A DNA stretch of 64,000 nucleotides, from NCBI GenBank assembly GCA_943787205.1, contig CALSLN010000021.1, forward strand, positions 17,314-81,313, written 5' to 3'. Source of the stretch: an uncultured Rhodospirillaceae bacterium. GTDB lineage: Bacteria > Pseudomonadota > Alphaproteobacteria > Rhodospirillales > Rhodospirillaceae. The position numbers and the translations under genes were made by a program. The notes under the pieces are model-generated. The model worked only from the letters and a program-made list of their open reading frames with translations, did not search any database and was not told the origin of the DNA. Every line of letters starts with the position of its first letter. Within the stretch, counting starts at the first letter, position 1. Shown in pieces: positions 54,989 through 63,996 of this stretch.

Positions 54989-56695
54989 ATGTCTCGTATC
55001 TATCTACTCGCTGCGGTCATCGTTGGGCTTTTTGCCTCTCCAACGCTCGCCCAGACCCCAGACACCCTGCTGATCAATGGCACCGTCGTCACATTGACCG
55101 GCCCAGATAACGACATCATTGCAGAAGCGATCGCCATCACAGGAGATCGCATTTCAGCCGTTGGACGCACAACCGACCTCGCACAAACCGCAGGACCGAA
55201 GACCACCATCATCGACCTGGGTGGCCACACCGTTTTGCCCGGCTTTATTGACGCACACGGCCACTTCCCAAGCACCGGACTCATCGAGAAGCATTTCGTC
55301 GATCTCAATAGCCCGCCCATCGGATCCGTCACGTCCATCGACGAAACCGTCTCCGCTCTTATCGAGAAAGCGAAAACCGTTCCAGAAGGAGATTGGATTC
55401 AAGGACGTGGATATGATGACACTTTGATTGTTGAGATGCGCCATCCGACACGATGGGAACTAGACCGCGTCTCAACAGAACACCCGATCTACATCAGCCA
55501 CATCTCTGGACACCTTGGTGTTGCCAACAGTCTCGCATTGGAATTGGCCGGTGTCTCACGAGATACGCCTCAACCCTTCGGCGGAAAAATCCGAATGGAT
55601 GCAGAGTCAGGAGAACCCAACGGCGTTCTTGAAGAACCACCAGCCATGGGATTTGTGACGAAGCTGCTACCGGAATTTTCCGAAGACGACATGATCGACG
55701 CCGTGGCTAAGGCTGCAACTGATTACGCCTCTGTCGGCATCACGACCGCACAGCAAGGTGCAACCGGACCGAACGGCGCAGATGTCTTCACAAAGACTTA
55801 TGAACAAGGTCGCCTCCCCATTCGAGTCCATGTCTGGCCGGTTTTACAGGCCATGGCCGCGCTGATTGAAAAGGGTGGAACCCTGAAGGAGCCAGACGCA
55901 GACGGCATGGTCACCTACCGCGCCGTTAAAGGGTTCGCTGATGGGTCTATCCAGGGCTACACCGGCTATCTAAGCCAGCCCTACCATAGCCACAGCCATA
56001 ACGATCCGCGCTACCGTGGCTACCCCCGCATGGATCGGGAGGCCTTGGCCAAACAGGTCATGACGGTCCACAATGCAGGGTATCAAATTGCCATTCACGG
56101 TAATGGCGACGCTGCAATTGATGACGTTCTCTATGCCTTTGATCGCGCCCAAGAGGCCAATCCCAGAGACGATGCCCGCCATATCGTTATTCACGCGCAA
56201 ATGACCCGCGAAGACCAAATGGATCGCATGGCGGAGACAGGAACCATCCCGTCTTTCTTTAATATGCACACGTACTACTGGGGTGACCGCCATTGGGAGA
56301 TTTTTATGGGCCCGGAGCGCGCTGCACAAATGAGTCCAGCGTCCTGGGCCGTCAGACGCGGCATCCCCTTCACCCTCCATGCAGATACCCCGGTGGTTCC
56401 CATGGAGCCTCTTCGTATTGTCTGGTCGGCCGTCAACCGCTTGTCGTCTGGCGGCCGGGTGATCGGCGCCGACCAGCGCATTTCAGTCATCGAGGCCCTG
56501 AAAGGCATCACGACCTATGCTGCGTATCAAGCTTTTGAAGAAAATGACAAAGGCACGATCGAACCTGGAAAGCTGGCAGACCTGGTTGTGCTCGCGCGCA
56601 ACCCGCTCACGATTCCCCCGATTGAACTAGCAGACATCCCGGTGATGCGGACGATGGTCGGTGGCCGCACAGTCTTTGAGCAGACCGCACCCTAA
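54989..56695 (+). CDS. Exported amidohydrolase (YtcJ/Amidohydro_3 family)
   Basis: The 568-residue protein has a signal peptide (MSRIYLLAAVIVGLFASPTLA) and then the metal-dependent hydrolase pattern: GHTVLPGFIDAHGHFPS (HxH), GYQIAIHGNGDAAIDDVL, FTLHADTPVVPMEPL and the family end KLADLVVLARNPL. It is like YtcJ-type amidohydrolases of unknown substrate; the periplasmic location is predicted. ATG 54989 has GGGGG 6 nt upstream; the frame is open to a TTG at 54971. Confidence 0.9.
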   Translation: MSRIYLLAAVIVGLFASPTLAQTPDTLLINGTVVTLTGPDNDIIAEAIAITGDRISAVGRTTDLAQTAGPKTTIIDLGGHTVLPGFIDAHGHFPSTGLIEKHFVDLNSPPIGSVTSIDETVSALIEKAKTVPEGDWIQGRGYDDTLIVEMRHPTRWELDRVSTEHPIYISHISGHLGVANSLALELAGVSRDTPQPFGGKIRMDAESGEPNGVLEEPPAMGFVTKLLPEFSEDDMIDAVAKAATDYASVGITTAQQGATGPNGADVFTKTYEQGRLPIRVHVWPVLQAMAALIEKGGTLKEPDADGMVTYRAVKGFADGSIQGYTGYLSQPYHSHSHNDPRYRGYPRMDREALAKQVMTVHNAGYQIAIHGNGDAAIDDVLYAFDRAQEANPRDDARHIVIHAQMTREDQMDRMAETGTIPSFFNMHTYYWGDRHWEIFMGPERAAQMSPASWAVRRGIPFTLHADTPVVPMEPLRIVWSAVNRLSSGGRVIGADQRISVIEALKGITTYAAYQAFEENDKGTIEPGKLADLVVLARNPLTIPPIELADIPVMRTMVGGRTVFEQTAP

Positions 56696-56713
56696 CCCAT
56701 AGCCTTTTGGCCC

Positions 56714-58189
56714 CTAGCTGTTGGACCTCGTATCGTAAGGGTTATCCGGTTTGCGCACGTAGAGGCGAAGCGGCACACCCTCAAAGCCGAACGTGTCCCG
56801 CAAGTCATTCATTAAGTAGCGATGATAACTGGTCGGCAAATCAACCGGTCGAGACGTAAACAAAATAAACGTCGGCGGCCGAGCTTTCACTTGCGTGACA
56901 TAGCGCAACTTGATTCGCCGTTTCTGTTTGGACAACGGCGGTGGATGCTTTTGCGTCACGTTATCAAGCCACTGATTCAATGCCGCAGTCTTGACTCGTG
57001 TGTTCCAGATATCGCGAGTCTTAAACACAGTGTCCATCAATTCAGACACGCGGCTACCGGTTTTCGCAGAGATGGTAATGGTTGGCACGCCACGCACCTG
57101 AGTCAACGATTTTGCCAGTTTTTCTTTCAACTGAAGCAGCGACTCATTACGGTTTGATGCCGCATCCCATTTGTTCACCGCAATAACCAGCGAGCGACCT
57201 TCGTCGATGACGCGGGCGGCAATCGTGAGGTCCTGTTTATCTAGAATCGCATCGGCATCCAGAACCAACACCACCACTTCGGCCAAATCAACGGCGCGAA
57301 GGGTATCAAGTGCCGACAACTTCTCGACGACATCGCTCACTTTCGCTTTCTTGCGTAAGCCAGCCGTATCGACCAAACGCACGGGCTGGCCCTTATACTC
57401 CCAATCGATGGGGATGGCATCGCGCGTCACGCCAGGCTCTGGCCCTGTGAGCACACGGTCTTCACCGAGCAATCTGTTTACAAGAGTCGACTTCCCCGTG
57501 TTCGGTCGACCAACGATAGCAAGCTGCAGCGGACGATCAGCAAGATCATCCTGCTCATCTTCGCCTTCTCCATCAGGCAAACCCTCCAGGCCTTCTGCAC
57601 CACCAAGGGAATTTGCATCCGCATCTGCAGCGGAATCGACTTCAGAGTCGACCTCAGAGTCGACCTCAGAGTCCACGTCCTCGACACCGACGGCCGGTTT
57701 ATCAAAAGGCAACAGAGCATCATAAAGTTCATTAAGGCCTTGGCCGTGCTCTGCTGACAGAGCGATCGGTTCGCCGAGGCCCAAGCTAAAAGCTTCGTAC
57801 AATCCGGACTGAGCGACATGCCCTTCGCACTTATTGGCGGCAAGAATAATCGGCGTTGACCCACGACGCAGAAGATCGGCGAAATAATCATCCATAGGTG
57901 TAACGCCAGCTCGGGCGTCGATCACCATGAGTGCAACATCAGCTTCTGCAACAGCGCGTTCAGTTTGGCCCCGCATCCGCCCTTCCAGCGTGCCACTATC
58001 GCTATCTTCAAGGCCAGCGGTGTCGATCACGCGGAAAGTCAGGTCGGCGAGACGCCCTTCCCCTTCGCGACGATCACGAGTCACGCCGGGGCGGTCATGG
58101 ACCAGCGCCAGGCGTCGACCAACGAGCCTATTAAACAGGGTGGACTTCCCCACATTGGGGCGCCCAACAATAACAATCTTGAATGACAT
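56714..58189 (-). CDS. der: Ribosome-assembly GTPase Der (EngA)
   Basis: The 491-residue protein has two GTPase domains: GRPNVGKST with DTAGLEDS near the N-terminus and GRPNTGKST with [11 protein letters not shown] in the second, then a KH-like C-terminus. The first NKxD reads NKCE, a change usual in alphaproteobacteria. Between the domains, about residues 170-215, lies an acidic linker with a repeated VDSE unit. Der acts in 50S maturation. It is followed by no gene on the same strand within 19 nt and precedes nothing on the plus strand but the amidohydrolase end. Confidence 0.96.
   Translation of the reverse strand: MSFKIVIVGRPNVGKSTLFNRLVGRRLALVHDRPGVTRDRREGEGRLADLTFRVIDTAGLEDSDSGTLEGRMRGQTERAVAEADVALMVIDARAGVTPMDDYFADLLRRGSTPIILAANKCEGHVAQSGLYEAFSLGLGEPIALSAEHGQGLNELYDALLPFDKPAVGVEDVDSEVDSEVDSEVDSAADADANSLGGAEGLEGLPDGEGEDEQDDLADRPLQLAIVGRPNTGKSTLVNRLLGEDRVLTGPEPGVTRDAIPIDWEYKGQPVRLVDTAGLRKKAKVSDVVEKLSALDTLRAVDLAEVVVLVLDADAILDKQDLTIAARVIDEGRSLVIAVNKWDAASNRNESLLQLKEKLAKSLTQVRGVPTITISAKTGSRVSELMDTVFKTRDIWNTRVKTAALNQWLDNVTQKHPPPLSKQKRRIKLRYVTQVKARPPTFILFTSRPVDLPTSYHRYLMNDLRDTFGFEGVPLRLYVRKPDNPYDTRSNS
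57630..57677. repeat. Tandem 12-bp repeat within der
   Basis: Three clear 12-bp units, TCAGAGTCGACC on the plus strand (57642-57677, the last diverged at three bases), follow a degenerate fourth unit. On the coding strand they spell repeated Val-Asp-Ser-Glu. Such repeats can vary in copy number by slippage without breaking the frame, changing the length of the linker. Confidence 0.75.
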
Positions 58190-58212
58190 GGGGGCGAGGC
58201 CCTAATTAACCG

Positions 58213-59574
58213 TTAGCGGTACGCCAGCAGCGTTCCGTCGTCGTCATAGACATACATCGTCGCGTTTGCGAACACAGGGGAAATCGTCACCGGAGCCTTC
58301 AGCTCAATATCGCCCAGAACCGCGCCACTATATGGCGAAAGAGACAACGCTTCTTCATTCGAGCTAAAGAGAATGAGGCGGTCACTCGCAATTGATGGGC
58401 CCGTCCAAATGATTCGATCTTCCTGGTCTTCTTCATCTTCAAAGCGACGCAGTTGCGTCACCCACATGATTTGGCCCGAGCGCACGTCAATGCAGACGAC
58501 CTCGGAATCGATCGTCGTTGCGTACAGAAAATCGCCGGAAATCCAAGGCTGATAAACACCGGGCACGGGCACATCCCACACGCGCTGCCCTGTTCTCAAA
58601 TCGATAGAAACAAGAATGCCCGAATGACCCACAGCATAAACACGGCCACGATCGATAACGGGACGTCCGCGAATATCCGTCAGACTTGCAGCAGCTTCGG
58701 TGCGACGAACCGCGATTACAGAATCACTCCACAACACTGAACCATTGTCGACACGAAGAGCGGCAATCTCACCATTGGTAAACGGCGCAATGACAACACC
58801 ACCATCAACAGCCGGACTTCCGCCCCCAAGCAAAATCGTTTGCGAGCTGACACCCGAATATGTCCACAAGCGCCGGCCATCTTTTGCCGAAAGTGCATAC
58901 ACCTGATTATCTACCGTCGTGACAAACACACGATTACCATTAACCGTCGGTGCAGACCGAATAGGAGAATCAACTTTCGCGCGCCACGCATCGCGGCCGG
59001 ATCGCGCATCTAGAGCAACGACTTCCGCAAAACCCGTCGTCGCAAAAATCAAACCTTCTTCGTAGGCGAGGCCGCCACCTAAGAAATGGCCATCATCTTC
59101 CAGTTTGGACACCAGCTCACGCCGCCATAACCGTGTGCCATTGCTGGCATTGTACGCAGCCGCGATTGACTTCGCGTCCAGAACGAAGATGCGGCCATCG
59201 GCGACAACTGGCTCACCCAAAGTGCGATTGCGCTCGCCAGAGCCATCGCCTGCCTTCACGCGCCACAGCACGCGTGGTGCCGGACCAATGACCATGTGAT
59301 GCATGGCATGGTGGGACAATCCGCCAGCCTGACTCCAGGTATCCGTGTCTTCCGGGGCAGGCAGCACGATCTGCGTATCGATTGCGTTGAGGTCAGGCCT
59401 AAGGGCCCGTTCTAACGCCAAAACTGAAATACGCGTGCCCGGTAGAATCTCGTCATCTTCTCCGCCGTCAAACGGGTTGAGGTCACTGCCACAACCAGAA
59501 AGAAGAACAGCAGACATCGCCGCCACCGCTACAGCGGAACAAAATCGAGTGATATGAGAAGGCAACATCATCAT
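58213..59574 (-). CDS. bamB: Outer-membrane assembly lipoprotein BamB
   Basis: The 453-residue protein has a lipoprotein signal with lipobox LLSGC (Cys28) and a PQQ-like eight-bladed propeller (for example AAYNASNGTRLWRRELVSK, VVALDARSGRDAWRAKV, VYALSAKDGRRLWTYSG). It is part of the BAM complex that inserts outer-membrane proteins. It lies upstream of der (23-nt gap) and downstream of the TPR protein, an order typical of alphaproteobacteria. The exact start among three consecutive Met codons is uncertain. Confidence 0.92.
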   Translation of the reverse strand: MMMLPSHITRFCSAVAVAAMSAVLLSGCGSDLNPFDGGEDDEILPGTRISVLALERALRPDLNAIDTQIVLPAPEDTDTWSQAGGLSHHAMHHMVIGPAPRVLWRVKAGDGSGERNRTLGEPVVADGRIFVLDAKSIAAAYNASNGTRLWRRELVSKLEDDGHFLGGGLAYEEGLIFATTGFAEVVALDARSGRDAWRAKVDSPIRSAPTVNGNRVFVTTVDNQVYALSAKDGRRLWTYSGVSSQTILLGGGSPAVDGGVVIAPFTNGEIAALRVDNGSVLWSDSVIAVRRTEAAASLTDIRGRPVIDRGRVYAVGHSGILVSIDLRTGQRVWDVPVPGVYQPWISGDFLYATTIDSEVVCIDVRSGQIMWVTQLRRFEDEEDQEDRIIWTGPSIASDRLILFSSNEEALSLSPYSGAVLGDIELKAPVTISPVFANATMYVYDDDGTLLAYR

Positions 59575-59592
59575 GGGTCAGCCGATCTTCGC

Positions 59593-60447
59593 TTAGGGCG
59601 CTTCCGCCTGGGTGTCAGGAACGACGCTCTCGTCAGATGTGTTCACCTCTGCATCCGATTCGATGGCTGGGCTCGGGCTCGAACTACTCCGTGCAACGCC
59701 ACTTTGGCTCGAGAAGACAGCCGACATTTCAGAGGCCCTCGCTTTAATGCTACCCGGCGTATTCGTATCTTGAATCAGTTGATCAAGGGTCGCGAGCGCG
59801 GCGACCGTATCACCTGTGCGCATTGAAAGAAGCGCCATAAGCTCTAAAGCAGAATAGCTGTAAGAGTTACTTGGGTCTGTTAGCGGAGCAAGCACGTCTT
59901 GGAGCACGGCAGGGTCTTCAATATCCATGCCATGAATAGCCCATAACAACGAAGCCAAGTCTGTAAAGACATAGTCCAAATTCGAATCTGCACTCAGGAC
60001 GCGATAAATCTCCAGCGCTTCGTTGCGCTTATCTTGCTCAAGAAGCACACCCGCGCGCTGTAAATCAGCAAGGGCTGCATAGGCACCCCCGTCTTGGGCA
60101 ACGGAGAGAAGTCCAGCAATGGCTGCGTCTTGATCTCCGTCCGCGAGTTGCTCGGTGGCCCGTGCAAATCCATCAGCCTGCATAGCAAGTTGTTCTGCAA
60201 CCTGCCCCTGCCACCATTGAAAAGCGGCAACGCCAAAAACGATCGCAGCCATGGCGCCGTAGATGTAAACTTTGTACGCCTGCCAAAACTTATGCATCTG
60301 TTCATCGCGAAGTTCGGATTCAACTTCGGTCATAAACGCATCAGTCGCGCTTTCCTGTTCCTCTTCGGGCGTCGGAACTGCGGGTTTTTTGTCTTTGGCT
60401 GCCTTGCGGCTGCCAGCCTTCTTGGTGCTCACAGGATGGGTCCTCAT
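59593..60447 (-). CDS. YfgM-like TPR membrane protein
   Basis: The 284-residue product has one membrane helix (about 53-75, IYGAMAAIVFGVAAFQWW) after a basic cytoplasmic stretch, then TPR-like helices (QLADGDQDAAIAGLLSVAQDG, NEALEIYRVLSADS). It belongs to the YfgM/TPR_21 group, associated with the Sec translocon and chaperones in E. coli. The Ser/Glu-rich C-terminal tail is an addition. ATG 60447 is chosen over an open extension to 60555 with no homology. It lies just upstream of bamB. Confidence 0.82.
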   Translation of the reverse strand: MRTHPVSTKKAGSRKAAKDKKPAVPTPEEEQESATDAFMTEVESELRDEQMHKFWQAYKVYIYGAMAAIVFGVAAFQWWQGQVAEQLAMQADGFARATEQLADGDQDAAIAGLLSVAQDGGAYAALADLQRAGVLLEQDKRNEALEIYRVLSADSNLDYVFTDLASLLWAIHGMDIEDPAVLQDVLAPLTDPSNSYSYSALELMALLSMRTGDTVAALATLDQLIQDTNTPGSIKARASEMSAVFSSQSGVARSSSSPSPAIESDAEVNTSDESVVPDTQAEAP

Positions 60448-60689
60448 CGGTCTGGTCCAGGGTCTATTCCAGAGGCTTAATCTGGATGCCGGGCAACCGG
60501 GGGTAAGAATTAACGAATCGGCGCGTACCTTACCTATGCCGCAGCAGTGTTGCAATTCGGGATATTATGCCTGAAACCGCAGAGAATTCATGGGATTCAG
60601 CATTTATTAAAGGGTGCCAACCACACTGAACCCAGCTCCTCTAAAACTGACGTGAATCACCAAAAAAAATGCCCTACGGAGCGCCATCT

Positions 60690-60947
60690 ATGATCCGCAC
60701 TGCGACACTCTTCCTGGCAGCCTTGCTGCTCTCATCCTGCGGCTACAACACGGATGCGATGCTGCGACAGTCCGTTGGCTACGAATGCGTTGAGGCAGAG
60801 GGGGAGGTCGGCGGATTCCTCTGCGCCGAGAACGGCCAGCCCGTTACCCAAGTCAGCCGCTATTGCTACCGCACACTGGGTAAAATCAATTGCCTTGATC
60901 GGCCAGATCCAGACCGCCAGAACGCCCCTGTTGGATCGGGCGGGTAA
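60690..60947 (+). CDS. Small predicted lipoprotein
   Basis: The 85-residue product begins MIRTATLFLAALLLSSCG, a lipoprotein signal with lipobox LSSC. The mature part has five further cysteines, likely in disulfides. I do not recognise the family. ATG 60690 has GGAG 9 nt upstream; an in-frame start at 60669 lacks this. Localised to the envelope by prediction; the function is unknown. Confidence 0.65.
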   Translation: MIRTATLFLAALLLSSCGYNTDAMLRQSVGYECVEAEGEVGGFLCAENGQPVTQVSRYCYRTLGKINCLDRPDPDRQNAPVGSGG

Positions 60948-61070
60948 CCTCAAAAAGTCCCAGCCCACAAGGACTCTTGGCCCCACACGGGGCCATAACG
61001 GCCTTGCGAGCCTCCTGAATCGATGAAAAGATAACCCGTCTGATAATCACGACTGGGGGTTAATCGGCCC

Positions 61071-61451
61071 GTGAATCAATTGGTCCGGATATCCGATTAC
61101 CGACGCAAAGCGTCGGCCCTTCACTTTAATCGATCTGAACTCACGCAACTTCTTGGCCTCTACTCTTCACGCGTCATAACTGGGGAATGGCGCGACTACG
61201 CCATTGGCGCGACCCCAGGCTTTGCGAGCTTTTGCATGTATCGAAGCAGTCGGGAAGAGCCCCTGTTTACGATCACTAAACTCGCGACTGAGGGTAAAGC
61301 ACGCAGTGCCAAGGCCCGCAAAGGGCGCTATGTGGTCAGCAGCCGGCACCACACTCTGAAGCAAAGCCACTCCCTGCTCGATGCCCTTCAAATCTTCGAT
61401 AAGCCGATCAAGCTCATTTCCCTTACTAACGCTCTCAGCGAAAACCTATAA
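61071..61451 (+). CDS. DUF2794 family protein
   Basis: The 126-residue protein matches DUF2794, a family found almost only in alphaproteobacteria: FNRSELTQLLGLYSSRVITGEWRDYAIG and FTITKLATEGKARSAK, ending with LKQSHSLLDALQIFDKPIKLI. Its function is unknown. The start is a GTG with GGGGG about 14 nt upstream. It precedes the stem-loop cluster and the mini-protein gene. Confidence 0.85.
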   Translation: MNQLVRISDYRRKASALHFNRSELTQLLGLYSSRVITGEWRDYAIGATPGFASFCMYRSSREEPLFTITKLATEGKARSAKARKGRYVVSSRHHTLKQSHSLLDALQIFDKPIKLISLTNALSENL

Positions 61452-61482
61452 CGTGTTGTTTTGAAACATAAACGACACAATA

Positions 61483-61593
61483 TGTTGCTATGCAACAAGA
61501 GCAATGCTGTCATGCAGCATTATCCATATATTTCATGCCAACGTAATATTATTACGTCTATATATCGCGCGTGAGACAGGCACACGTCGTGCC
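61483..61593. repeat. Cluster of four short stem-loops upstream of a mini-gene
   Basis: Four separate inverted repeats lie within 111 nt: TGTTGC/GCAACA (61483-61497, 3-nt loop), AATGCTG/CAGCATT (61503-61521, 5-nt loop), ACGTAAT/ATTACGT (61541-61557, 3-nt loop) and GGCAC/GTGCC (61579-61593, 5-nt loop). They differ in sequence, so this is not a simple repeat array. Together they could form a structured leader RNA of the mini-gene at 61619, a terminator cluster for the DUF2794 gene, or protein-binding sites. The region is AT-rich. Confidence 0.5.
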
Positions 61594-61618
61594 AAAGTCG
61601 CGATAAAGGAGAAATGTT

Positions 61619-61717
61619 ATGGATCTATTATCGAAGTACCTGCACATCACAGTCCTCGTTTCGACTGCGTTGTCCACAGGGGTTATCTTCGCGTCCAGCG
61701 CACGCGCATTGTTCTAA
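61619..61717 (+). CDS. 32-residue mini-protein with signal-like hydrophobic segment
   Basis: ATG 61619 follows AAGGAG with 7-nt spacing, an excellent ribosome binding site. The frame encodes 32 residues: a short basic-polar start (MDLLSKYLHI), a hydrophobic core (TVLVSTALSTGVIF) and ASSARALF. It looks like a membrane peptide or a signal peptide with almost no mature part; AxA-type sites (ASSARA) are near the end. An ATG five bases earlier has poor spacing and a different frame. Nothing similar is known to me. It may act as a leader peptide or small membrane protein. Confidence 0.55.
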   Translation: MDLLSKYLHITVLVSTALSTGVIFASSARALF

Positions 61718-61779
61718 AACAGCGCTGACCGCGAATCGACCCAGACACCTTCAAGCACAGGCTTGCTCCTGATCAAGGA

Positions 61780-63132
61780 CTACTCGTCCTCGGCGCTCCC
61801 TTCTTCGGAGCCCTCGTCTTCGGAAACCTCTTCCCCGGCGAGACCCGCATCAAGATCGGGAGCGAGCTTATCGCTTTGGCCGGCCACCACGGCCCATCCT
61901 CTCTTCTTGAATTCTGACCGCGCGAGATCACTGATTGATCCGGTCAACCACAACTCTCTTAGCGCCCCCGCAGATACGTTTTGATCTGCAAGACTCTCGG
62001 CACCCTCACTCCAAACAAGATGGTCCGCCGGTAGAACGCTAACCGCACGATTGTCGGCGGTGTACAGCAATACGATTTGATCAACGCGCTCAAAGCGGGC
62101 GATGGCTGCAACGTTCTGATGAAAGCCGAGCGACGCTTCGGCTTGGCGCATCAGAAAAATGGATTGGTCTTCACTCTCGGAAACCGTTGCACGTTCCAGA
62201 ATCGCGCCATGATTTTCTGTACCGTCCATCTGAATCAGAGCCGCCGTGATCGTTGTCTCATGGCGCGGCGAGAGCCACGGGCTTTCAACAAATTTCTCGA
62301 TCAGGGCATCATCCACGCCAATCTCTTCGAGGCGGATCCGGTTGATGCCACGCAACGCTTCGGGCGATTGAGACGTCAGTAGAGAATTCAGAGTCCGAGC
62401 ATTCTGCACACCTGACAAAGCAGCCCCAACCCCACCGCCAACTTGGGCGGTTAAGGGGGCCAAGCTTAGGCCACCCGCGAAGCCAGCCCACGACACCTCA
62501 CCGATGCCTTCTTGAATGGCCTGGTTCGTGGTGTAGGGATCGACTTCAAGAAGCCCAGCAACTTCGCGCTTAATCTCGCCAAACCCAACCAGCTCTTTCG
62601 CAGCCGAATCTTCCAATTCGCCCCGTGACCCACTCGCCATTCCCCCAAGTTGCGAGAACAGCGCGCCAATGCCCTTCACCGCTCCTGTGACGGTCCCAAC
62701 CGGTTCCGTCGCGAGACCTTTCAGAGCCCGAAACGGACTCGTCGCTGCCTGAGCGACGCCTTTAGCAAAAGCATCCGACCTCGTAATTTCACTCAGCTTG
62801 TCCAGCGCATAAACTTCCTGAACGCGCTCTGCTACGAAATCTGTTCTATGGGCTGTGATCGTCCCAAACTGAGACGTGATGGTGAAATTATTTTCATAGC
62901 CATCGTTCTCGACCGTTTCCAAAACCGTATGCAATTCACCACGCATAATTTCGGGTGGCAGAAGATCAGACGCTTTGAACGTTGGGAGTGGTTCGTATAG
63001 CGCACCAGCATCGATTGAGTCAGCAGCGCGCACGCCGCTCATGGAGATCAACGCCAAAGCCGTTCCGGCAAGCAGTGCATAGGTCACAGGTTTTTTATTG
63101 CCAGCTTTTGCCGACGACAAAATTTCGGTCAT
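61780..63132 (-). CDS. Exported protein of unknown function with acidic C-terminal tail
   Basis: The 450-residue product has a signal peptide (NKKPVTYALLAGTALALISMSGVRAA). The mature protein has a central Gly/Ala-rich part (EPVGTVTGAVKGIGALFSQLGG) that may contact membranes, followed by a region with an EEIGVDDALIEKFVESPWLSPRHE stretch, and ends with a run of Glu, Asp and Ser. I do not recognise the family. It is convergent with the mini-gene at 61619 and transcribed away from the methyltransferase side of the window. Location is periplasmic or outer-membrane associated by prediction. Confidence 0.75.
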   Translation of the reverse strand: MTEILSSAKAGNKKPVTYALLAGTALALISMSGVRAADSIDAGALYEPLPTFKASDLLPPEIMRGELHTVLETVENDGYENNFTITSQFGTITAHRTDFVAERVQEVYALDKLSEITRSDAFAKGVAQAATSPFRALKGLATEPVGTVTGAVKGIGALFSQLGGMASGSRGELEDSAAKELVGFGEIKREVAGLLEVDPYTTNQAIQEGIGEVSWAGFAGGLSLAPLTAQVGGGVGAALSGVQNARTLNSLLTSQSPEALRGINRIRLEEIGVDDALIEKFVESPWLSPRHETTITAALIQMDGTENHGAILERATVSESEDQSIFLMRQAEASLGFHQNVAAIARFERVDQIVLLYTADNRAVSVLPADHLVWSEGAESLADQNVSAGALRELWLTGSISDLARSEFKKRGWAVVAGQSDKLAPDLDAGLAGEEVSEDEGSEEGSAEDE

Positions 63133-63213
63133 AACGCGCCCCTATTTGTTTTGCTGGAGAACGCTAGACCCGAATCGCCGCGCTAAACAAGTCTTGGATG
63201 AAGAACGCCGGTT

Positions 63214-63996
63214 TTACGCGGGTTTCATGGCTCCAAACAAACCCCAAGAGGTATAGATACCGTGCTTAGGTGGCTCAGCTTCGCCCAGAGCAACCTGACG
63301 AAAATACGCGGGATCGGCACCACCAACATCGGGAATCGACGCCGTAAAACAGTCGTCTGCACTAAACCCGGCGCTGGCCATCAAGTCGGCACATTCACGA
63401 GATCTGAAATCGCGATAATGGGGCTCGTTGTTGTGCTCATTGTCCCAGTCGAGAAAGAAATTGTAATAGGCATCGACCTGCGACGCCGGTGGAAGTTCCA
63501 TGTGAACCATCATGCCGCCCGGCTTAAGCACACGACGGCACTCTGCCAAAATCTTCTTCGTCGCCTCGACGGATGTTTCATGGAAGAAGAAGCTTGAAAC
63601 GACAAGGTCGAAGGAATTATCCGCGAAGTTAAGCGTCTCCGCATTCTGCTGCGAGAAATGCGCATCGATATCGCGCGCAACAGCGCGGGCATGGGCGTAG
63701 CGGAGACAGGGCGCAGCAACGTCAACGCCCGTGAGTTCTGCGTCGGGATAAATGTCTTTATAGGGAAACAGGTTGTTGCCGATGGTGCAGCCGGTTTCCA
63801 AAATCTTTTCCGGCTTGAAATCGGGATAGCGGATCGACAGCCACTTGCTGACCGATGCCGCCACACCGCTCCGCGTTTTGCTGGGCAATAAAGAGCCACG
63901 GAACACCAGCCCACCGTGGGCATAAATCGCACCCTGGGCTACATCACCATCGGTATGCTCGTCCTGCCAGCAGCCGGGCATAAGGTGAACGTCCAT
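63214..63996 (-). CDS. Class I SAM-dependent methyltransferase, possibly truncated at its N-terminus by the window edge
   Basis: The 260-residue frame has motif I ILETGCTIGNNLFP, the acidic motif LTGVDVAAP and AETLNFADNSFDLVVSSFFFHE, which fit the Methyltransf_11/25 fold that transfers methyl from SAM. The substrate is unknown. An ATG lies at 63996, only four bases from the end of the window, and the frame is open beyond it, so the true start may be outside. It precedes the exported protein gene by 81 nt on the same strand. Confidence 0.83.
   Translation of the reverse strand: MDVHLMPGCWQDEHTDGDVAQGAIYAHGGLVFRGSLLPSKTRSGVAASVSKWLSIRYPDFKPEKILETGCTIGNNLFPYKDIYPDAELTGVDVAAPCLRYAHARAVARDIDAHFSQQNAETLNFADNSFDLVVSSFFFHETSVEATKKILAECRRVLKPGGMMVHMELPPASQVDAYYNFFLDWDNEHNNEPHYRDFRSRECADLMASAGFSADDCFTASIPDVGGADPAYFRQVALGEAEPPKHGIYTSWGLFGAMKPA

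Noticed and set aside
57700..57860. NKCE instead of NKxD in the first GTPase domain of Der as a defect
   Set aside because: A Glu at this position is common in alphaproteobacterial Der proteins.
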